From positions 1 to 64,000 of the forward strand of contig JAFXPL010000057.1 of the NCBI GenBank assembly GCA_017527945.1: a DNA stretch of 64,000 nt, written 5' to 3'. Source of the DNA: Bacteroidales bacterium. GTDB taxonomy: Bacteria > Bacteroidota > Bacteroidia > Bacteroidales > WCHB1-69. The stretch's first letter is position 1, and every line of letters starts with the position of its first letter. Of the stretch, positions 24,545 through 33,637 are shown one piece after another. The notes below the pieces were generated by a model. That model made no database searches. It had not been told where the DNA came from and saw only the letters and a list, made by a program, of their open reading frames with translations. The position numbers and the translations under genes are program-made.

Positions 24545-25510
24545 ATGATAATAGATTTTTTAACAGCAGGAAGTGGCGATAGCATATGGATTAGTCATAA
24601 CAAAAGAAATGTTGTGATAGATGGCGGGAAAAGTATATCTACCATAAAGGCTCGATATGACCAAATGCCCGCGGATGAGCACATTGACTTACTGGTTGTA
24701 ACTCATATAGATTCTGACCATATAGCAGGGGTAATTGAATTGGTTAAGCACATGAAAGAAAAAGGAGAGTTGAATAGGCTAGAACAAGTATGGTTCAATT
24801 TTCCCAAAAAAGAAGAAACTGGTGAATATTCTGTAACCGAAGGAAACACTTTGTCAACAAATCTCTGCAACATTGAAGGATTGTATTGGAACAACAACAC
24901 ATCCCTATTGTTAGGCAAACCTGTGAATATTGGGGGTATCAAGCTCCATGTTTTAGCTCCTGACCACGATGTTGCCAATGAATATAAAACTAAAGCACCT
25001 GCTGAACTGGGTTTTGAGAATGCGGATTGGGATGTTGAATTAAAAACTTTGGTTGAGAGTGTGGATGATGACGATTTAGATGAAGGTGGTCCCAATAGCC
25101 AGTCGACAGTCATTTTGGTTGAGTGTGGAGATAAAAAAGTCTTACTGCCTGGAGATTGTACCCCAAACGAACTACACAATGTTCTTCAATCATATAATAG
25201 CATCAATGGAACTCCGCTGAAGTTAGATTTGATGAAACTGCCACATCATGGGAGTTATAGAAATCTCACAAAAGAGATATTGGCTGAAGTGGAGTGTTCG
25301 AACTTTGTGATTTCGACAAACGTGAACAAAAAATATTGTTTTCCAAACAAAGGTACAATTGCCAAGCTAATATGCTACAGGCGTAATGCAGAGGAAAAAA
25401 TCAATATCTATTTCAATTATAAGGAAACCCTTGAGATTCTTGGAATAACGAAAGAAGAGCAGGAAAAGTACAACATAAAACTCTACAACCGTCATGAGTT
25501 CACTTTATGA
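24545..25510 (+). CDS. MBL-fold metallo-hydrolase of an Avs1-like system
   Basis: The start is ATG 24545 (MIIDFLTAGSGDSIWI); GTG 24521 is in frame but adds non-conserved residues. The 321-residue protein has the ComEC-like MBL signature: VIDGGKS, then VVTHIDSDHIAG (metal ligands at 54, 56, 58, 59), LLPGDCT and KLPHHGSYRN. An MBL hydrolase beside a protease-STAND protein is the defining layout of the Avs1 type of antiviral STAND systems. It overlaps the STAND gene by 17 bp, so the two are co-translated. The substrate is unknown; regulation or execution of the immune response is likely. Confidence 0.82.
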   Translation: MIIDFLTAGSGDSIWISHNKRNVVIDGGKSISTIKARYDQMPADEHIDLLVVTHIDSDHIAGVIELVKHMKEKGELNRLEQVWFNFPKKEETGEYSVTEGNTLSTNLCNIEGLYWNNNTSLLLGKPVNIGGIKLHVLAPDHDVANEYKTKAPAELGFENADWDVELKTLVESVDDDDLDEGGPNSQSTVILVECGDKKVLLPGDCTPNELHNVLQSYNSINGTPLKLDLMKLPHHGSYRNLTKEILAEVECSNFVISTNVNKKYCFPNKGTIAKLICYRRNAEEKINIYFNYKETLEILGITKEEQEKYNIKLYNRHEFTL

Positions 25511-28500
25511 TATACGTCGTAACTGTGTCAGGATTAAAGCTGACATAAAAGGAACTGGTATTGCTTTCCGGGGGAGCGGTGTGCTATATCCATTAGGCAC
25601 AGATACAGGCTACGACTATGTCCTAACGGCACAGCATATCCTAAAAGATGCTAAGAATAAGAATCTGATTTCACAACTTAATAAAATCACGGCTATAGAG
25701 ATTGAAATATCAGAGGGCGGTTCTTTTGCTACATATAAAACGATTGCAAAAGAAGACGTTTGGGAGTCATTATTGCCTATAGGCGAAGATTTTCTCATCA
25801 TAAAGATAGACAAGGGAGAAAAGCAGTTTGAGACTTTCCAACTGGCTGATGACCTTATTGAAGAAAAGCCCATGCATCTTTATGGTATTTCTGGTGATGC
25901 ACAAGATGTGATTACCAGACTGGACTGTAAGTGTGTGGACAAGAATGTGGAAATGGTAAATGTCACCTCGCCTGTTGACAATATGGATAGTCTTCGTGGT
26001 ATGTCAGGTGGCGGTTTGTTTGCCATGAATCAACCCTTGATGTATGGTGTGCTTTGGAAATATGCTGCTACAGATGGAGAGTTCCATAACGTTAGGATTT
26101 CGCAAACATTAGAGGATCTGATAAGTGAGCAACTGACAGCACGGGGATGGGCAAATATTAATTTCATAAACATTGCGGAGTGTAAACATGCCATGTGCGA
26201 TGTTTACAAAAAGGTATTTCATGATATTAATGATACGATTTTGGTGAACCGTAGGGATACTACATTTCCTTTGGAAGCCAGATTCGTAATGCCTGACTTT
26301 ATTGATGAAGTGCAAAGCTTGAATACTAAGGACTCTGAAACACTTGAGGATAAATCTGAAGATTTTGATATGACAGTTAACTATCTGAAAGGTGATAATG
26401 TTCAAGAATTTGGTAAGCAGTATTTGAAAGAGTTTTATAGCCAACTAAACAAGACAAGTGATAGGGAAATAAGACTTCCCGCCTCATCTATATTGACCCC
26501 TGATAGGAATATCTTGCTCATTGTTGGAGGCCCAGGCGCTGGAAAGTCTACGGTTCTAAAATTTCTTACGCTGAAGTTGTTAAAGGGACAGATGGATGCT
26601 TATGAAGGTTATCTACCTGTATGGATGCCTTTTGCATATATGGCAAGATACTCTGACCGTGAAATAAAGAATATTATACAGGTATGGCTTGAAGAATACA
26701 AACTTTGGGAAAAATACAGCTACTATCTGGAGTATGCTTTCGAGCAAAAAAAGATTCTCCTGATAGCTGACGGAATAGATGAATGGGGTGATGAGCCTTT
26801 GCAGGCAGACCAGATTATCAGAAAAGTGAAAGCAGAAACGGAGGCAGGGAACATGCTTGCTATTTTCTCAAGCCGTGAATATGGCATTGCAAACATTAAC
26901 TCTCCTTTCAGCACGGACGACACCTATACTATTGCTCCCCTATCAGCCTCACAGCAGGATATGCTGATAAAGAATTGTTTGGAACATTACAATGGCCTGA
27001 TAAGCGACATAAAGCGACAGACCGCTTTCCTATCTACGAAGTTGAGGTTGTTACAGAATGTGGACCGCATGAAAGAAAATCCAATGCTTTTGACAATCCT
27101 CATTGGTCAGTATTTACAGGGTAACGAACTGCCTCACAATAATATAGCTGCAATGGACTGCATCGTGGAACAATTATTTGTAAAGCACCAACAATCTCGT
27201 AAATATCAGGCTTTCGATTATTCCAAGTCCTTTGACTTCACGAGCAATAAGATGTTGTTAGGCGTTCTATCGAAGGAAATGTTTGATTATTATAATGATG
27301 GAATCATGGATAGGACGCAGGCAGAAATACTGCTCAACCAATATCTTAATAGTCAGACAACTGGGCAGGAGTTGAACAATGCTCATATTGTGGATGATTT
27401 GTTTAGCCACGATACGCATCAACTTGGCGTTATTGAAGAAAGAACTGGATCCAGAATTTCTTTCATCAACCGACAGTTACAGGAATTCATGACGGCCAAA
27501 TACCTTTCATTAGATGAAGGAAAGTCTAAAGCATTCATACAGGAGCAGGCCGCTAAAACAGGAATGCATCAGGTAGTGCTGTTTCTTTTTGAGATGATGC
27601 CTGCTTCCGCTTTTGTGGGACTATACCAAGTCTTAAAATCAGTAACAACTAATGACTACAGGGATTATTATCTGTATAAGCTAAGGCTGGAAATTTTGGT
27701 AAGGTCAATTAAGGCCCCCAAGCAGTTCCTTCTTGAAGAAATAGAGGAATATATTCAGAAAATCGAGTGGTCTTTTGATTATGACACCAAACACGATTTG
27801 CTGGAAATACTTCTTGATGGCTTGTATAATAAAGCGTTGGCGGATCGAGTGGTGGATTTCATCTCAATATATATACCTTCCACCTCCGTGTATCACGATA
27901 TTCGGTTATACGGACTGTTGAATGTTTTAGGGTTGACTGAATTGGAACGACAGTTTGTTGTCCTAACCATTATCAACGGCGAAGTAAGCAACAAGATTCT
28001 CGCCTCAAAGGTGATAAGGAAGCATATCGCTGGTGATGAGAAACTGCTGGAGTTAGTGAATGGTTATATAACTCCATCTACTATCCCTGAAGTTGTGGCT
28101 TTTTTCATCAGAAGCGTCATTGTTGAAGGGATTGACATGGACAAGGAAGAAGAGTTGGTTAGGAAGGTAGTGGCGGGTGACATCTATACTCAGTTCTACC
28201 AGATGGAGTTTTCATTATTTAAAGGAGAAAGAATTGAAGAAGGAGACTGTTTGGAACTGGTGTCAAAGTTGTCATATACACTAAACGATGAGGCTATCAG
28301 GGTGCTGCTAAAGTATTATAAAGAAAGTGAGGAAATCAAGAAGATAGCACTAAAATCCGTTTCTGCTCAATTTAGAGAACAAAACAATATAGGCAGGAAT
28401 ATTGCTTGGCAGTACCTGCTAACCTGTTGGTTGAATGATCCTGACGTTATCAAGGCAATAGAGAAAGAGCTTAAAGAGACATATCCTTTCAATCACGGAA

Positions 28501-30377
28501 ATGGCCATGAATTATGGGGAATTATTCAAAGACAGGAGATTTCACCAGAATTGCGACAAGTGATAACCGACTGGGCAGTGAATAGAGGTAAGCAGAAATC
28601 AATCTGGGGCATAGATTCCGCCATTGTGAACACTATTGTTGATGACCCCCGCATTAAGGCAAAACTTCTTGAGGCATTAGATGGAATGACAAGCTTTCAA
28701 CATATCGTAGTTCACCCTCTGATTAAAAACTGGGGGCATGACACAGATGTTATAGAACGACTCCAAAGATGCTTGGACGATGATTCGTTAGAGAATTCAT
28801 CATGGATTGCCGGTTATGCTTATGATATATACCAAGGAGATGATGAGCGTACAAAGGAATATCTTGACAGGTGTATCAATGACGCAAATGAAAGTTTAAT
28901 GAAAGACCGTGCGGTTTCTGTATATATAAGTCATTATAAAGAAGAGTTTGCTGAAAAACACCTACAACGGATTCTAAACGGCGAAATCGCAATGAGTGAC
29001 CTCTTATTTGGTTCCAAGTGGAATATATTAGATGCTATCATAGAAAACTATTCGGAACGCCAGGAAGTGAAGGATTTCCTACAGCAGAATTACTCAGATG
29101 ACTATAGATTCGCAGGGCAAATAATTGCGAAATATCATGGTTCTGAGTTAGCCTCTAAAATGTTAAGGAAATGGTATCACTTGGATACACGATTAAGATT
29201 AATGATGATTCACAAGATTTCCAACCTGTCGAATATTGATGAACGTATTGAGGGCTTATTGCATTTGTTCCAACAGGAAGGTAACGCATACGTACTTTGT
29301 GACATGGTTTTATGTCTGGCAAGTCATTTGAAAAGAAAGGGTAGAGATGCTGACGTATTCAGAGTGACGGAGGAGGTGTTCAAGACAACTCAGGTAACAA
29401 CAGAATATACGTATAAGATGCGATTCTGCATTTACTTGATGTACCATAAGTTGGATGAATATGTTCAACTGAATTTACGTACAGGAGGAAGAGACTACGA
29501 GTTTAACCATTTTAATCTTTTCAACAATGACAGTCCGTATGTTGAGAAAACTATTGCAGATGAGGCTGATTATCTGCTGGCAGATGATATGGCAAACCTT
29601 AAGAAAATTGTCAAAGAAGAAAAGAATATTTATACGTATATGGTTTTCTTTTCCAAATATATCAATCCAGCTTCAAAAGCGGCAAATTGCATCGTAAAAT
29701 ATCTTAATGAAAACAAGGACAAAATAAATGATGCCAATATATTGTTGTTCTTAAAAAAAGTGGGTAACCAGAAGCCATTGTTGAAAGAATTGGTAATAGC
29801 CAATATAGACAATACTGAAAACGAAATGTCTGCAACTGTGGCTCAAATCATAGCATCTGATTTTAATAAAGACGAAGACATCAAACATCTGTTGAATCTG
29901 GATGAGTGGAAATGGTATGTTAATTCCATAAACCGCATTTCGCTCAACTGCTCTCTTAACTCGAATGTTGGGAAGTTAAAAGAGCTATTTTGTGAGTACA
30001 AAGAACATCAATACGATTTGCCCAACTGTTATGCTACATACAACTTCATATTCTCTATGATGGATGAGAGCAAGGTGGTCGAGAATCTAAAATACTACTT
30101 AACTGAACTACAAGACACCTACGTCTATCGGATGATTGTGACACCATTGACGGTGAGGTTGAAGCGTAATAAGGCGGTTGCAGATAAACTATATGATGAA
30201 CTGCTGCAGACAGGTGATCCTCGTTTGACCATTGGATATTATTCAATTCTTTCTTCTGCCGGGGTGAAATCAGCGGAATTGAGAGAGTGGCGCCTTCAAC
30301 AGCATGAGCATCTACATGAATACGGTCATGATATAGTGAGAAATAGAGAAAGAAAATTGATTACAACGATACAATAG
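25494..30377 (+). CDS. Avs1-like antiviral STAND protein: trypsin-like protease, NACHT ATPase, helical repeats
   Basis: 1627 residues. The N-terminal ~220 residues are a trypsin-fold protease with His48 (LTAQHIL), Asp99 (GEDFLIIKI) and Ser171 (RGMSGGGLF) all present. A NACHT ATPase follows, with Walker A VGGPGAGKSTVL (345-353) and Walker B ILLIADGIDEWGD (421-433). The C-terminal ~1000 residues are alpha-helical repeats, the part that recognises phage proteins in Avs proteins. Avs1-3 are reported to sense the phage terminase large subunit and form tetramers that activate the effector. With the upstream MBL gene this is an apparently intact Avs1-type locus. No frameshift or missing catalytic residue is seen. 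Confidence 0.87.
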   Translation: MSSLYDIRRNCVRIKADIKGTGIAFRGSGVLYPLGTDTGYDYVLTAQHILKDAKNKNLISQLNKITAIEIEISEGGSFATYKTIAKEDVWESLLPIGEDFLIIKIDKGEKQFETFQLADDLIEEKPMHLYGISGDAQDVITRLDCKCVDKNVEMVNVTSPVDNMDSLRGMSGGGLFAMNQPLMYGVLWKYAATDGEFHNVRISQTLEDLISEQLTARGWANINFINIAECKHAMCDVYKKVFHDINDTILVNRRDTTFPLEARFVMPDFIDEVQSLNTKDSETLEDKSEDFDMTVNYLKGDNVQEFGKQYLKEFYSQLNKTSDREIRLPASSILTPDRNILLIVGGPGAGKSTVLKFLTLKLLKGQMDAYEGYLPVWMPFAYMARYSDREIKNIIQVWLEEYKLWEKYSYYLEYAFEQKKILLIADGIDEWGDEPLQADQIIRKVKAETEAGNMLAIFSSREYGIANINSPFSTDDTYTIAPLSASQQDMLIKNCLEHYNGLISDIKRQTAFLSTKLRLLQNVDRMKENPMLLTILIGQYLQGNELPHNNIAAMDCIVEQLFVKHQQSRKYQAFDYSKSFDFTSNKMLLGVLSKEMFDYYNDGIMDRTQAEILLNQYLNSQTTGQELNNAHIVDDLFSHDTHQLGVIEERTGSRISFINRQLQEFMTAKYLSLDEGKSKAFIQEQAAKTGMHQVVLFLFEMMPASAFVGLYQVLKSVTTNDYRDYYLYKLRLEILVRSIKAPKQFLLEEIEEYIQKIEWSFDYDTKHDLLEILLDGLYNKALADRVVDFISIYIPSTSVYHDIRLYGLLNVLGLTELERQFVVLTIINGEVSNKILASKVIRKHIAGDEKLLELVNGYITPSTIPEVVAFFIRSVIVEGIDMDKEEELVRKVVAGDIYTQFYQMEFSLFKGERIEEGDCLELVSKLSYTLNDEAIRVLLKYYKESEEIKKIALKSVSAQFREQNNIGRNIAWQYLLTCWLNDPDVIKAIEKELKETYPFNHGNGHELWGIIQRQEISPELRQVITDWAVNRGKQKSIWGIDSAIVNTIVDDPRIKAKLLEALDGMTSFQHIVVHPLIKNWGHDTDVIERLQRCLDDDSLENSSWIAGYAYDIYQGDDERTKEYLDRCINDANESLMKDRAVSVYISHYKEEFAEKHLQRILNGEIAMSDLLFGSKWNILDAIIENYSERQEVKDFLQQNYSDDYRFAGQIIAKYHGSELASKMLRKWYHLDTRLRLMMIHKISNLSNIDERIEGLLHLFQQEGNAYVLCDMVLCLASHLKRKGRDADVFRVTEEVFKTTQVTTEYTYKMRFCIYLMYHKLDEYVQLNLRTGGRDYEFNHFNLFNNDSPYVEKTIADEADYLLADDMANLKKIVKEEKNIYTYMVFFSKYINPASKAANCIVKYLNENKDKINDANILLFLKKVGNQKPLLKELVIANIDNTENEMSATVAQIIASDFNKDEDIKHLLNLDEWKWYVNSINRISLNCSLNSNVGKLKELFCEYKEHQYDLPNCYATYNFIFSMMDESKVVENLKYYLTELQDTYVYRMIVTPLTVRLKRNKAVADKLYDELLQTGDPRLTIGYYSILSSAGVKSAELREWRLQQHEHLHEYGHDIVRNRERKLITTIQ

Positions 30378-30418
30378 CATTGCCTTATATTGACCTTTTG
30401 TTGCCAGAAATAGCTTGT

Positions 30419-30496
30419 GCATTTACTGCAATCCAACCCCTCAAAATCCTACCGTTTAGTGCAGTTTAGAAAATTAAAAATTTACCGTTTAGTGCA
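30419..30496 (+). repeat. Three 12-mers at exact 33-bp period upstream of the DUF4143 ATPase
   Basis: CCGTTTAGTGCA occurs at 30452-30463 and 30485-30496, and a degenerate copy (GCATTTACTGCA) at 30419-30430. The spacing is exactly 33 bp, about three helical turns, and the last copy ends 30 bp before the -7 box. This layout suits iterated operators bound on one face of the helix. Confidence 0.65.
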
Positions 30497-30525
30497 ATTA
30501 TAAATTGTAATTCGTTGAAAAAGTG

Positions 30526-30533
30526 TATTTTTG
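30526..30533 (+). promoter_or_regulatory. -7 promoter element of the DUF4143 ATPase
   Basis: TATTTTTG followed by CGGCGG, 24 bp before the ATG at 30557. Confidence 0.7.
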
Positions 30534-30556
30534 CGGCGGATTAAAATATTGCGGAT

Positions 30557-31834
30557 ATGAATGAATTGGAAAGAGTGTTGCGCGACCAACGGGAGGAACT
30601 GGAAAGCACCGATTTCAGCCAGTTTGTCACCCGGAGGGAAGAGTCACAATTGGAACTGGACAGCCCTGTGGCTCAAATCGTTATAGGGGTACGGCGTTGC
30701 GGAAAGTCAACCTTATGCCAGAAAGTGCTTAAAGAGAGCGGCGTGTCTTTTGCCTACGCCAACTTCGATGATGCCGTGTTGGCTTCCCTGAAAGCCACCG
30801 AGATGAACCTCCTGATGGAGAACCTTTATCGGATCTATGGAGAGTTCGACTATCTCTTCCTCGATGAGGTGCAGAATATTGACCAATGGCCGTTGTTTGT
30901 CAACCGACTGTTACGGCAGAAGTTACATCTGATTCTGACAGGAAGCAACGCCAATCTGCTGAGCGACGACTTGAGCTCCCATATTACCGGACGCTACAAC
31001 GAAATTCGTCTCTTCCCTTTCTCATACGAAGACTATTGTGTAGCGAAAAGTGTTGATACCCAAGGGCTGACCACCAAGGCGGAGGGCTTGCGGCAACATG
31101 CTCTCGACAACTATCTGATGTCGGGGGGACTGCCCGAAACCTTTAACATGAGGAATCAAAGCAAATATGTTCGCTCCCTGCTTGATGCCATCATCAACAA
31201 GGACATCTGCAAGAGGTATAAAATTCGTTACAAGAAGACGTTGCAACAAATCGCCAACGGACTCCTTGACCGTTTTTGCCAAGAGGTGAACTATCAGGAT
31301 ATTCAGGAGATCTACCGGCTGAAATCAATTCACACGGCCAAGAATTACGTCAACTATATCGAAAAATCCTACCTCGTGCGTCTGGTTCCGCGCTATTCGT
31401 TCAAGAGCATTGAGCGGCAGAACCACCGTAAGGTCTATGCCATCGATACGGCATTCGTCACGGATCACTCCGATGTCCTCCAAACCGACAGCTGGGGGTG
31501 GCGTTTGGAGAATGTGGTGTGCGTGGAGCTGCTCCGTCGCATGGAATATGTCACGCAAGAGTTGTTCTATCTGCGGGAGAACCGCAGTTATGAGGTGGAT
31601 TTCGCCGTTGTGGACCAGGGACACGTCACAGAATTGGTGCAAGTGACCTACGATTTCAGTAATCCCTCAACAAAACTCTACAACCGTGAAGTCGGGGGCC
31701 TTCTGAAAGGTGCCGCCGCTACACGGTGCCATAATCTCACCCTCGTCATGATGCAAGGAGAACAGCGTGATATTCAAGTGGGAGAATATACTGTGCGCTG
31801 TGTACTGGTTACCGATTGGCTACTGAAACGTTAA
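30557..31834 (+). CDS. ATP-binding protein with DUF4143 domain
   Basis: 425 residues. The AAA domain has Walker A VIGVRRCGKSTLC near residues 41-53 and Walker B YLFLDEVQNI, with ILTGSNANLLS as sensor. The C-terminal DUF4143 half includes ENVVCVELLRRMEY and YEVDFAVVDQ, which resembles a nuclease-like fold in this family (E and D-x spacing). Such genes are numerous in Bacteroidota and their role is not established. It has its own promoter and three upstream 33-bp-period elements. The ATG at 30557 is the first after the promoter. Confidence 0.85.
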   Translation: MNELERVLRDQREELESTDFSQFVTRREESQLELDSPVAQIVIGVRRCGKSTLCQKVLKESGVSFAYANFDDAVLASLKATEMNLLMENLYRIYGEFDYLFLDEVQNIDQWPLFVNRLLRQKLHLILTGSNANLLSDDLSSHITGRYNEIRLFPFSYEDYCVAKSVDTQGLTTKAEGLRQHALDNYLMSGGLPETFNMRNQSKYVRSLLDAIINKDICKRYKIRYKKTLQQIANGLLDRFCQEVNYQDIQEIYRLKSIHTAKNYVNYIEKSYLVRLVPRYSFKSIERQNHRKVYAIDTAFVTDHSDVLQTDSWGWRLENVVCVELLRRMEYVTQELFYLRENRSYEVDFAVVDQGHVTELVQVTYDFSNPSTKLYNREVGGLLKGAAATRCHNLTLVMMQGEQRDIQVGEYTVRCVLVTDWLLKR

Positions 31835-32042
31835 GATATGAGCGATATGAGCTACCCCCCCAGCGCAGTGCGCAACGCAACCCACGCGACCCGCAAGAGC
31901 AAGGACAACCGACCAACCGTGACACCCGCAAGCGCAAGCGGAGACGAACAGCAAATGCACCTTTCCGTTTGGCAACCCTCCCCTACCGGAAACAACACGC
32001 ATATCCGAAAACCTCCGCTCTAACGTTAAAGCGATGCCTTGT

Positions 32043-32074
32043 CCGGCAAAACGGAACCTCCGATCCGCAAGGGC
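32043..32074. repeat. 32-nt repeat downstream of the ATPase, copy 1
   Basis: CCGGCAAAACGGAACCTCCG and the next 12 bases match 33153-33184 at 26 of 32 positions. The copies follow different genes, which suggests a dispersed element. Confidence 0.5.
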
Positions 32075-32205
32075 CCAAAACCAGCGAAATTCCGACCCTA
32101 TTTCTTAACAATCAACAAAACAAATTGTAAATAAAAATTGCAACCATCTGGCTTTCAACGTCAACAAAAATAACGCAAATCCACTGACAAACAGCATTTT
32201 TTTTG

Positions 32206-32213
32206 TATCTTTG
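32206..32213 (+). promoter_or_regulatory. -7 promoter element of the RhuM gene
   Basis: TATCTTTG followed by CAACG, 42 bp before the ATG at 32256, after a run of T residues. Confidence 0.7.
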
Positions 32214-32255
32214 CAACGTGAATTATGTAACCTCAAAACAAAAAAAAGACCCTTT

Positions 32256-33131
32256 ATGGAAGAAAACAAATTTTTGGCACAAAACGGCGAAATCATCCTC
32301 TACCAACCCGACAGCAGCATCCGGCTGGAGGTGCGGATGGAGGAGGAGACGGTGTGGCTCACGCAGGCGCAGATGGCGATGTTGTTCGGAACACAAAGAT
32401 CGGCTATCACAAAGCATCTGAACAACATTTACAATAGTGGTGAGATCGAGAGAGAAACCACATGTTCCATTTTGGAACATGTGGGTCAAAATGGAACAAG
32501 GCTCTATCATACAACGTATTACAATCTTGACGCAATATTATCTGTCGGGTATCGCGTCAACAGCAAGAATGCCACTATCTTTAGGCGATGGGCCACAAAA
32601 ACACTAAAAGAGTATCTTTTACGCGGATATAGCATCAATCAGCATTTTAGACAAGTGGAACAACGGATTGACAGACAGCTTCAAGAACACTCCGAGCAAA
32701 TCCACTCTCTTCAAGACAAGGTTGATTTCTTCGTGCGCACCGCCCTGCCGCCTGTCGAGGGCATCTTCTACGACGGCCAGATTTTCGACGCATACGCCTT
32801 CGCGGCGGACCTGATCCGGTCGGCGCGGAAACGGATTGTGCTCATCGACAATTATGTGGACGATTCGGCATTGCTGGCACTGGCGAAACGGGAAAAGGGC
32901 GTGGCGGCGGAGATTGTCACGAAACACGTTCCGGAGACGCTGAAGCTTGACCTCAAACGGCACAACCGGCAATACCCGCCCGTCAGAGTTCGGGAATGTA
33001 ACCGATACCACGACCGCTTCCTCATCATCGACGACACTGTCTATCACCTCGGTGCGTCACTCAAAGACTTGGGCAAAAAGCTGTTCGCGTTCAGCAGGAT
33101 GGAAATAAAGGCAGAGGAGGTGTTGTCATAG
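32256..33131 (+). CDS. RhuM-family protein with PLD-like C-terminal domain
   Basis: The start ATG 32256 (MEENKFLAQNGEIILYQPDS) gives 291 residues. The N-terminal RhuM domain is clear (TVWLTQAQMAMLFGTQRSAI; YYNLDAILSVGYRVNSKNA). The C-terminal third (RKRIVLIDNYVDDSALLALA; RYHDRFLIIDDTVYHLGASL) resembles a degenerate phospholipase-D nuclease half-site with one HxR-like motif. RhuM was named from a Salmonella pathogenicity-island gene, but its molecular role is unclear. Many copies occur in mobile and defence regions. The coding sequence contains two nested inverted repeats near codon 70. Confidence 0.82.
   Translation: MEENKFLAQNGEIILYQPDSSIRLEVRMEEETVWLTQAQMAMLFGTQRSAITKHLNNIYNSGEIERETTCSILEHVGQNGTRLYHTTYYNLDAILSVGYRVNSKNATIFRRWATKTLKEYLLRGYSINQHFRQVEQRIDRQLQEHSEQIHSLQDKVDFFVRTALPPVEGIFYDGQIFDAYAFAADLIRSARKRIVLIDNYVDDSALLALAKREKGVAAEIVTKHVPETLKLDLKRHNRQYPPVRVRECNRYHDRFLIIDDTVYHLGASLKDLGKKLFAFSRMEIKAEEVLS
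32458..32494. repeat. Nested, mutually exclusive inverted repeats inside RhuM
   Basis: A perfect 12-bp inverted repeat (arms 32458-32469 and 32473-32484, 3-nt loop) overlaps an 8-bp one (CCATTTTG at 32467-32474, CAAAATGG at 32487-32494). The two stems share bases and cannot form together. Confidence 0.6.
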
Positions 33132-33152
33132 GGCGAAAGGCACAGTCCTCTT

Positions 33153-33184
33153 CCGGCCAAACGAAACCTCAAACTCGCAAGGGC
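33153..33184. repeat. 32-nt repeat downstream of RhuM, copy 2
   Basis: This matches 32043-32074 at 26 of 32 positions and starts 22 bp after the RhuM stop. Confidence 0.5.
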
Positions 33185-33483
33185 GAGAAGCGACAAAAGA
33201 CCACCAACTCCGAGACGCACTTGGCTCCTGCACGGCCATACGAGAGCAGCGACCCGGGGCGATGATCCCGCGATAAACATGCCTCATCATCTAACGATTG
33301 GCTCGTCGAATTGTTAAACGGCAACACAATCATCTGCCACACAAGAGTAACCGAAATCTCACAAAACTCTCTCCGACAAAGAGGCCTTGGATTTATGACG
33401 GTGAGGGAGTTGAATGACGGACAACCCTACGGAAAAGGCGAGGTAGTAGATAACACGGTATTTCTGCTAAGACAGCGGATTCT

Positions 33484-33534
33484 GCGTTTAGTGCAACCCA
33501 TCCCCTCAAAAACCTGCCGTTAAGTGCAGTACAG
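33484..33534 (+). repeat. Orphan copy of the 33-bp-period element
   Basis: Two 12-mers (GCGTTTAGTGCA at 33484-33495 and CCGTTAAGTGCA at 33517-33528) are 33 bp apart. The spacer is also similar: 33492-33534 matches 30427-30469 over 43 bp at about 36 positions. No DUF4143 gene follows, so this may be the remnant of one. Confidence 0.6.
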
Positions 33535-33604
33535 ACTATTTTGCAATATTTCTTCCTAATCAACGCCATCCGCACAAGCCAGACGGCAGAAAGGGAAAAA
33601 AATG

Positions 33605-33612
33605 TATCTTCG
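33605..33612 (+). promoter_or_regulatory. Near-consensus -7 element (TATCTTCG) for the 33638 gene
   Basis: One base departs from TATCTTTG; it lies 25 bp before the ATG at 33638. Its position shows the frame that opens at 33602 starts too early. Confidence 0.5.
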
Positions 33613-33637
33613 CAGCGTCATTCAAAACCCCAACATC

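Larger units (their letters stand above)
31835..32255. other. Non-coding region between the ATPase and RhuM genes
   Basis: No credible gene is seen. Short overlapping frames here have no conserved feature. The region holds one copy of a 32-nt repeat (32043-32074), an AT-rich stretch and the RhuM promoter (32206-32213). It is cytosine-rich on the plus strand in its first half, unlike the genes on either side. Confidence 0.55.
33132..33637. other. Non-coding region with a repeat copy and an orphan 33-bp-period array
   Basis: No gene is supported; frames here are short and unconserved. It holds the second 32-nt repeat (33153-33184), a relic-like pair of 33-bp-spaced 12-mers (33484-33528) without a neighbouring ATPase gene, and a near-consensus -7 box (33605-33612). 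Confidence 0.5.

Noticed and set aside
30419..30496. CRISPR array
   Set aside because: Only 12 bp are repeated and the intervening bases are partly similar between loci. No cas gene is present.
31816..32130. 104-residue frame after the DUF4143 ATPase
   Set aside because: It starts inside the ATPase gene, is rich in Arg/Pro/Thr and has no domain or promoter.
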